From positions 1 through 64,000 of the forward strand of contig CAZUAQ010000031.1 in NCBI GenBank assembly GCA_964618455.1: DNA of 64,000 nt. The letters run 5' to 3'. Both the position numbers and the translations under genes were made by a program. The first letter of the stretch is position 1, and each line of letters begins with the position of its first letter. The stretch is from CAZUAQ01 sp964618455. Lineage in GTDB: Bacteria > Planctomycetota > Phycisphaerae > UBA1845 > PWPN01. Positions 62,744 to 64,000 of this stretch are shown one piece after another. Under the pieces are notes generated by a model. It searched no databases. It was given only the letters and a program-made list of their open reading frames with translations, and was not told where the DNA came from.

Positions 62744-63100
62744 CGGTTTCCCTCCATCGATCCCGCCCGCCATGGGAAACCTGTGAACGCACGCAACCAC
62801 CCCTTTCCAATCATCGTTGCTAACCCGTTGCGGGCGAGAGCGCTGAGAGATTTGGGAGTCAGGGCAAGTTTCGTGGAAGGGGCGGGTTGGTGATGAACGA
62901 AAGAAGAGTCCGACCAAGCTGTTCGCTTGACCACGTGTGCTATAACCTCTTTGGACATCGCGTTATACGCGCGGCGAGCGACACGGCCATGCGCCCGATT
63001 CGCCCCCGACCACGTGCTCGTTACCGGGCGACAAAACTCCCCAGGAGCAACCAGTATCGAACCGCCACCGGTGAGAGCGATTCTACCACACCACCCCGCC

Positions 63101-63275
63101 TGATGGCCAGACCCTGTTAACCCGCCCGGCGATTTGAGAACGCAGCCATTCTCGGCATCTGTCGCCTGGTGCCGCCGGGTGGGAACGTGGCACAACCTTC
63201 GGGCCAGCAGCCACAAGGGGTTACGAGCGAAAGTGCCAAAATCGGCCGTTTTCGCGTTCTGCGCCTCCTTCCGGC
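63101..63275. repeat. Degenerate long direct repeat, copy 1
   Basis: This copy starts TGATGGCCAG, continues with GCCCGGCGATTTGAGA, and ends with TTACGAGCGAAAGT (from 63221) and GTTTTCGCGTTCTGCGCC. Copy 2 at 63353 has the same blocks in the same order. The GCGTTCTGCGCCTCC core resembles intergenic repeats common in planctomycetes. Confidence 0.65.
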
Positions 63276-63352
63276 TTACGAGGAGGGCGAGCTTGGCGCG
63301 GGGGCAACTATCCGGAAACCCCGGATGGTTCCGATGGATGGCGGCCTCCACC

Positions 63353-63550
63353 TGATGGCCAGAGGTTGTTGGCCCGCCTGGCGATTCGAGAGCGAGGCGG
63401 CTCTCGGCGTCCGGATCGGTAGCGGCCGAAGCTCCCTGCCCGATGCCATCGTGCGGAAACTTGAGACAACTTCCAGCCCTGTAGCCACAATGAGTTACGA
63501 GCGAAAGTCTCAAAACCGCCCATTTTCGCGTTCTGCGCCTCCCGCCAGCT
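63353..63550. repeat. Degenerate long direct repeat, copy 2
   Basis: Begins TGATGGCCAG like copy 1, then GCCCGCCTGGCGATTCGA, and, 274 bp after the matching place in copy 1, TTACGAGCGAAAGT (from 63495) and ATTTTCGCGTTCTGCGCC. The offset between copies changes from 252 to 274 bp, so insertions have accumulated. Confidence 0.65.
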
Positions 63551-63738
63551 TGCGACGAACTCGCGACACGACTTGCGACATGGCTGGCCCGAAGCTGTGA
63601 CATGCTGTGACGAGCCGCTATGACACGGCAGCCCACGGCTGCCGACCCGTCCATTTTCCGCTTGCAAGCACCGGCAAAATACGGACAATATCCGAAGTTA
63701 TCGCGACCAAGTAGCCAGGGGTGCCGAGGAGCGGCCCG

Positions 63739-63942
63739 ATGCCGGTAAACCGAGACGACATCATGACCATGGATGAGCTGGCGGAGTATCTGAAGATCTC
63801 CAAGTCCACGCTCTACAAGCTGGCCCAGGACAACAAGCTGCCCGGCCAGAAGATCGGCAAACGCTGGCGGTTCCACAAGGACGCCGTCGACGCGTGGGTC
63901 AAGCACGGCCTCAGCCCCGAGCGAGCAGGAGCTGACGAATGA
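63739..63942 (+). CDS. Excisionase-type (HTH_17) DNA-binding protein
   Basis: This 67-residue protein is a winged-helix excisionase/MerR-like domain of the HTH_17 class. It reads MTMDELAEYLKISKSTLYKL, then QDNKLPGQKIGKRWRFHKDA, then VDAWVKHGLSP, matching the consensus of small transcription or excision factors. GAGGAG lies 9 bases before ATG 63739. Its stop overlaps the next start (ATGA). Such proteins regulate mobile or defence genes beside them. Confidence 0.87.
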   Translation: MPVNRDDIMTMDELAEYLKISKSTLYKLAQDNKLPGQKIGKRWRFHKDAVDAWVKHGLSPERAGADE

Positions 63943-64000
63943 GCGACGTGAAACTATTCCGGGTGACCAACGGCTCGGCCGAAGAGCTGGTTGGCCGACC
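63939..64000 (+). CDS. Start of DUF5655/nuclease-like gene (cut by window edge)
   Basis: Only the first 20 codons are present, reading MSDVKLFRVTNGSAEELVGR. This opening closely resembles proteins that combine a PDDEXK-type nuclease-like domain with DUF5655, which often begin MSDIKLFR and continue VEKSLQTLIE. The ATG overlaps the stop of the HTH gene, so both are coupled. The assignment rests on a very short piece and would be settled by the next few hundred bases. Confidence 0.45.
   Translation, partial: MSDVKLFRVTNGSAEELVGR

Larger units (their letters stand above)
62744..63738. other. Long non-coding region with repeats
   Basis: About 995 bp hold no convincing gene. An open frame runs across on the minus strand (62740-63906) but it is Arg/Ser/Gly-rich, lacks a family and passes through the repeats. 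The main content is a pair of degenerate repeats starting at about 63101 and 63353, listed separately. Upstream (62744-63100) nothing clear was seen. Confidence 0.6.

Noticed and set aside
62740..63906. 388-codon minus-strand open frame across the repeat region
   Set aside because: It passes through both degenerate repeats, has low-complexity Arg/Ser/Gly composition, no start context and overlaps the HTH gene.

Overview
The window comes from a GC-rich bacterium, most probably a planctomycete (Planctomycetota, perhaps Phycisphaerae-like). This is inferred from gene content: secreted sulfatase, DUF1080, DUF2961, BNR-4 and beta-helix proteins, a PQQ-propeller/LamG chimera, a CRTAC1 (FG-GAP/ASPIC) protein next to a TPR protein, an ASPIC-style secretome, and a UbiD paralogue. 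No ribosomal RNA or other definitive marker is present. The DNA is densely coding on both strands, with short operons, many ATGA start/stop overlaps, two tRNA genes, and no CRISPR array or intact insertion sequence.

Layout. 330-5113: secreted BNR-4 protein, glycerol-1-phosphate dehydrogenase-like enzyme, DUF1080 lipoprotein, cytidylate-kinase-like protein. 5130-12176 (minus): a six-gene soluble [NiFe] hydrogenase operon (hoxE-hoxF-hoxU-hoxY-hoxH-protease). Its HoxF carries an extra C-terminal 2x[4Fe-4S] domain and its HoxU is extended by a NuoG-like domain, so it resembles electron-bifurcating NiFe-HydABCSL enzymes more than classical HoxEFUYH. 12885-25210: fucose-isomerase-like protein, large GH-A-type secreted hydrolase, VTT membrane protein, YheT-like hydrolase, leucyl aminopeptidase, DUF4190 protein, beta-helix/LamG protein. 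25242-27295: gmhA-hldE for ADP-heptose synthesis. 27518-34018: Tat-exported aldo/keto reductase, DUF2961 (GH172-like) protein, XerC/D recombinase, sulfatase. 34003-37361 (minus): an Anbu proteasome-like protease operon with alpha-E and circularly permuted ATP-grasp genes. 37587-44718: UbiD-like decarboxylase, giant AsmA-like protein, phosphodiesterase, PEGA lipoprotein. 44944-47909: tRNA-Ala, a secreted thioredoxin-fold-like protein, a small membrane protein, tRNA-Pro, and a short protein resembling an integrase N-terminus. 47948-55295 (minus): a four-gene operon of a giant PQQ/LamG/methyltransferase-like protein, a membrane-anchored protein and a MacB/LolCDE-type ABC transporter. 55645-58856: CRTAC1 lipoprotein and TPR protein. 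58912-61758: PL26/YetA-like secreted protein.

The right end (about 62000-64000) looks like accessory DNA: a zeta-toxin-like kinase followed by a 65-codon partner, about 1 kb of non-coding DNA with two degenerate copies of a long repeat, then an excisionase-type HTH protein overlapping the start of a gene whose first residues resemble DUF5655 nuclease-like proteins.

Taken together the window suggests an organism that degrades complex sulfated or pectin-like polysaccharides with secreted enzymes and can exchange electrons among H2, NAD(H) and probably ferredoxin, as expected in fermentative or microoxic settings. The most interesting loci are the hydrogenase with its unusual HoxU and HoxF, the 1371-residue chimera and its transporter operon, the Anbu cluster, and the toxin/repeat/HTH region at the right edge. 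All family assignments were made by eye from sequence motifs; no database search was run.
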